Below are positions 5,116-6,583 of a stretch of DNA of 6,583 nt, in pieces. The notes below the pieces were generated by a model. The model did no database searches, was not told the DNA's origin, and was given only the letters and a program-made list of their open reading frames with translations. Position 1 is the first letter of the stretch, and every line of letters starts with the position of its first letter. Both the position numbers and the translations under genes were made by a program. Source of the DNA: Fidelibacterota bacterium (GTDB lineage: Bacteria; Fidelibacterota; Marinisomatia; Marinisomatales; TCS56); the NCBI GenBank assembly GCA_013203015.1, contig JABMPO010000101.1, positions 1 to 6,583 on the forward strand. The letters are read 5' to 3'.

Positions 5116-6448
5116 AATTAATTCCAAAAACTTTTCCACTTGCAAATTGATTTTGCAAATTGGATTTACTTAGTCGCTTCATCATTTTCCGCATCTGGGA
5201 AAACTGTTTTAATAACTGGTTTATTTCTTGCACAGTTCTACCTGATCCACGCGCAATTCTTTGTCGTCTGCTCCCATTGATAATCTGGGGATTGGATCGT
5301 TCGGCCGGAGTCATGGAATTGACTATGGCCTCGGTCCAAACCAGTTGACGATCATCAACCTGAAAAATTTTCATCATTTTGCGATTGATGCCAGGCATCA
5401 TTCCCAAAATTTGTTTCAGAGATCCCATTTTCTGTACTTGTTTAAGTTGATCCCTGAAATCTTCCAGGTCAAATTTATTATCAAAAATCTTTTTTTCCAG
5501 CATTTCAGCTTGATTTTCATCAACTGATTGCTGAACTCTTTCAACTAACGAAACCACATCCCCAAAACCAAGAATGCGATTTACAATCCGGCCTGGGTCA
5601 AAAACCTCCAGGCCACCCATTTTCTCTGAAACACCAATAAATTTTACTGGTTTTTGAGTGACATTGGAAATTGAAATGGCGGCACCACCGCGGGCGTCAC
5701 CATCAAGTTTTGTCAGGATAGTCCCGGTCAATTCCAACGTTTTTGAAAAAGCCGCTGCTGAATTTACAGCATCTTGCCCTGTCATCCCATCAACCACAAA
5801 CAGAATTTCGTGTGGCTGTACATCCCGCGCAATTGATTTAATTTCATCCATCATGCTGCTGTCAACGTGCAGGCGACCGGCAGTATCCAAGATCACGATA
5901 TCGTGATTATTACTGCGTCCGTATTCAACACCTTCGTTACAAATTCTAGTGGCAGATTTTTGGTCTCCGCTAAACACGGGAACTGAAATCTGCTGTCCAA
6001 GAATCTCGAGCTGATGTGTAGCTGCTGGACGATAGATGTCCGCCGCCACCAGACAAGGGCGTTTTCCCTGATTTTTCAAAAAATGTGCTATCTTGGCAGC
6101 CGTTGTAGTTTTTCCGCTACCTTGGAGACCAGCTAATAAAATCACCGTCGGCGGTTTGGCAGAAAAATTAATTGGAGCAGTTTCCGCACCCATCAACTCG
6201 ACCAGCTCATCCCGGATAATTTTTATAAATTGTTCACCGGGTTTGATTGATTTAAGAACCTTTGTTCCTTGAGCTTTCTCTTTTACCCGCTCTACAAAAC
6301 TCCTCGCAACTGTAAAGTTTACATCGGCTTCCAACAACACTCGCCTGATTTCCCGGGCTGTTTGCTGGATATTGGCGTCTGTGATTTTCCCCAGTCCGCG
6401 TAGGTTTCGTAAAACCGTATCAAATTGGTCACTAAGCTGATCAAACAT
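5114..6448 (-). CDS. ffh: Signal recognition particle protein Ffh (SRP54)
   Basis: Ffh binds 4.5S RNA and signal sequences of nascent membrane proteins and, with FtsY, delivers ribosomes to the SecYEG translocon through paired GTP hydrolysis. The 444 residues match the family. The N-domain helical bundle is about 1-90. The NG GTPase domain holds the P-loop GLQGSGKT (107-114), DIYRPAA (137-143), the DTAGR motif (188-192), TKLDGDARGG (246-255) and the closing IGVSEKMGGLEVFDPGRI (271-288) and GFGDVVSLVE (294-303). The Met-rich M domain begins near 325, with LKQILGMMPGI (344-354), EAIVNSMTPAER (373-384), the RNA-binding SRRQRIARGSG (393-403) and LLKQFSQMRKMMKRLS (412-427). DIYRPAA and the M domain distinguish it from FtsY. 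The ATG start gives the usual MFDQLSDQFD opening, though the upstream ribosome site is weak. It is the first gene of the operon in this window, 13 nt ahead of rpsP. Confidence 0.98.
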   Translation of the reverse strand: MFDQLSDQFDTVLRNLRGLGKITDANIQQTAREIRRVLLEADVNFTVARSFVERVKEKAQGTKVLKSIKPGEQFIKIIRDELVELMGAETAPINFSAKPPTVILLAGLQGSGKTTTAAKIAHFLKNQGKRPCLVAADIYRPAATHQLEILGQQISVPVFSGDQKSATRICNEGVEYGRSNNHDIVILDTAGRLHVDSSMMDEIKSIARDVQPHEILFVVDGMTGQDAVNSAAAFSKTLELTGTILTKLDGDARGGAAISISNVTQKPVKFIGVSEKMGGLEVFDPGRIVNRILGFGDVVSLVERVQQSVDENQAEMLEKKIFDNKFDLEDFRDQLKQVQKMGSLKQILGMMPGINRKMMKIFQVDDRQLVWTEAIVNSMTPAERSNPQIINGSRRQRIARGSGRTVQEINQLLKQFSQMRKMMKRLSKSNLQNQFASGKVFGIN

Positions 6449-6541
6449 CGTCTTTCATTTCAAAAATAGCAGGGAAAATTAGGATTAGAATATCTGACGA
6501 ACAAGAAATAAGAATCAGTAGTTTAATTAAAATCGTCACAA

Positions 6542-6573
6542 ATTATATGCTGTAATTAGCGCCACTAGTTCAA
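6542..6573 (-). promoter_or_regulatory. Possible promoter upstream of ffh
   Basis: In the 135-nt AT-rich region upstream of ffh, the minus strand has a perfect TATAAT (6547-6542) with TTGAAC (6573-6568) before it. The spacing is 20 nt, longer than the 16-18 nt usual for a sigma-70 promoter. If the organism belongs to the FCB group, its housekeeping sigma factor may prefer other spacing and a TAnnTTTG-like -7 element; TATAATTTG here is close but not an exact match. Transcription would leave an ~85-nt leader. No other gene or strong structure is visible in 6449-6583. Confidence 0.35.
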
Positions 6574-6583
6574 TGACCCAAAA

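Noticed and set aside
5101..5145. Longer rpsP reading frame starting at 5145
   Set aside because: The extra 15 codons overlap the end of ffh in another frame, do not match bS16 N-termini, and a strong AAGGAG precedes the TTG at 5100.

Overview
All recognisable genes lie on the minus strand, so transcription runs from high to low coordinates. The window is a compact bacterial housekeeping locus: ffh (SRP54), rpsP (bS16), khpA (KH-domain RNA-binding protein), rimM, trmD, rplS (bL19), then an MFS transporter and the first ~392 codons of selA, which is cut by the left edge. Base composition looks moderate (low to mid 40s % GC by eye, not computed). The order ffh-rpsP-khpA-rimM-trmD-rplS is a widely conserved bacterial translation and secretion operon.

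Lineage: two proteins look like those of the Bacteroidetes/FCB side of the tree. TrmD carries a CGHYKGIDQRVRDKF-type segment and LLSGHH rather than the proteobacterial CGRYEGIDER and LLSGNH. bS16 has the GAQ(x)SDT ... HL(K) segment followed by a long Lys/Glu/Ala tail. The presence of selA suggests selenocysteine use, so an uncultured FCB-type phylum seems more likely than a typical Bacteroides relative. This is inference from motifs, at low to moderate confidence.

Layout, right to left: 6449-6583 is the leader of ffh with a possible promoter. ffh (6448-5114) is followed after 13 nt by rpsP (5100-4390), which starts at TTG behind a Shine-Dalgarno sequence overlapping the ffh stop. The bS16 protein is 236 residues instead of the usual ~80-90, because of an acidic low-complexity tail containing a 48-residue (144 bp) tandem duplication. 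A 98-nt gap with a bulged hairpin separates rpsP from khpA (4291-4055). rimM (4042-3542) and trmD (3545-2826) overlap by four bases (TTGA, TTG start), and rplS (2820-2473) follows 5 nt after trmD. An intrinsic terminator (2455-2415) closes the operon. It sits directly against the start of the MFS gene (2410-1223), which is followed after 44 nt by selA (1178-<1).

The first six genes link protein targeting (SRP), 30S structure and maturation (bS16, RimM), tRNA m1G37 methylation (TrmD), 50S assembly at the subunit interface (bL19) and RNA binding (KhpA). selA makes Sec-tRNA(Sec). I see no mobile element, CRISPR array, RNA gene, frameshift or foreign island, and nothing that amounts to an undescribed system. 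The most unusual item is the duplicated acidic tail on bS16.
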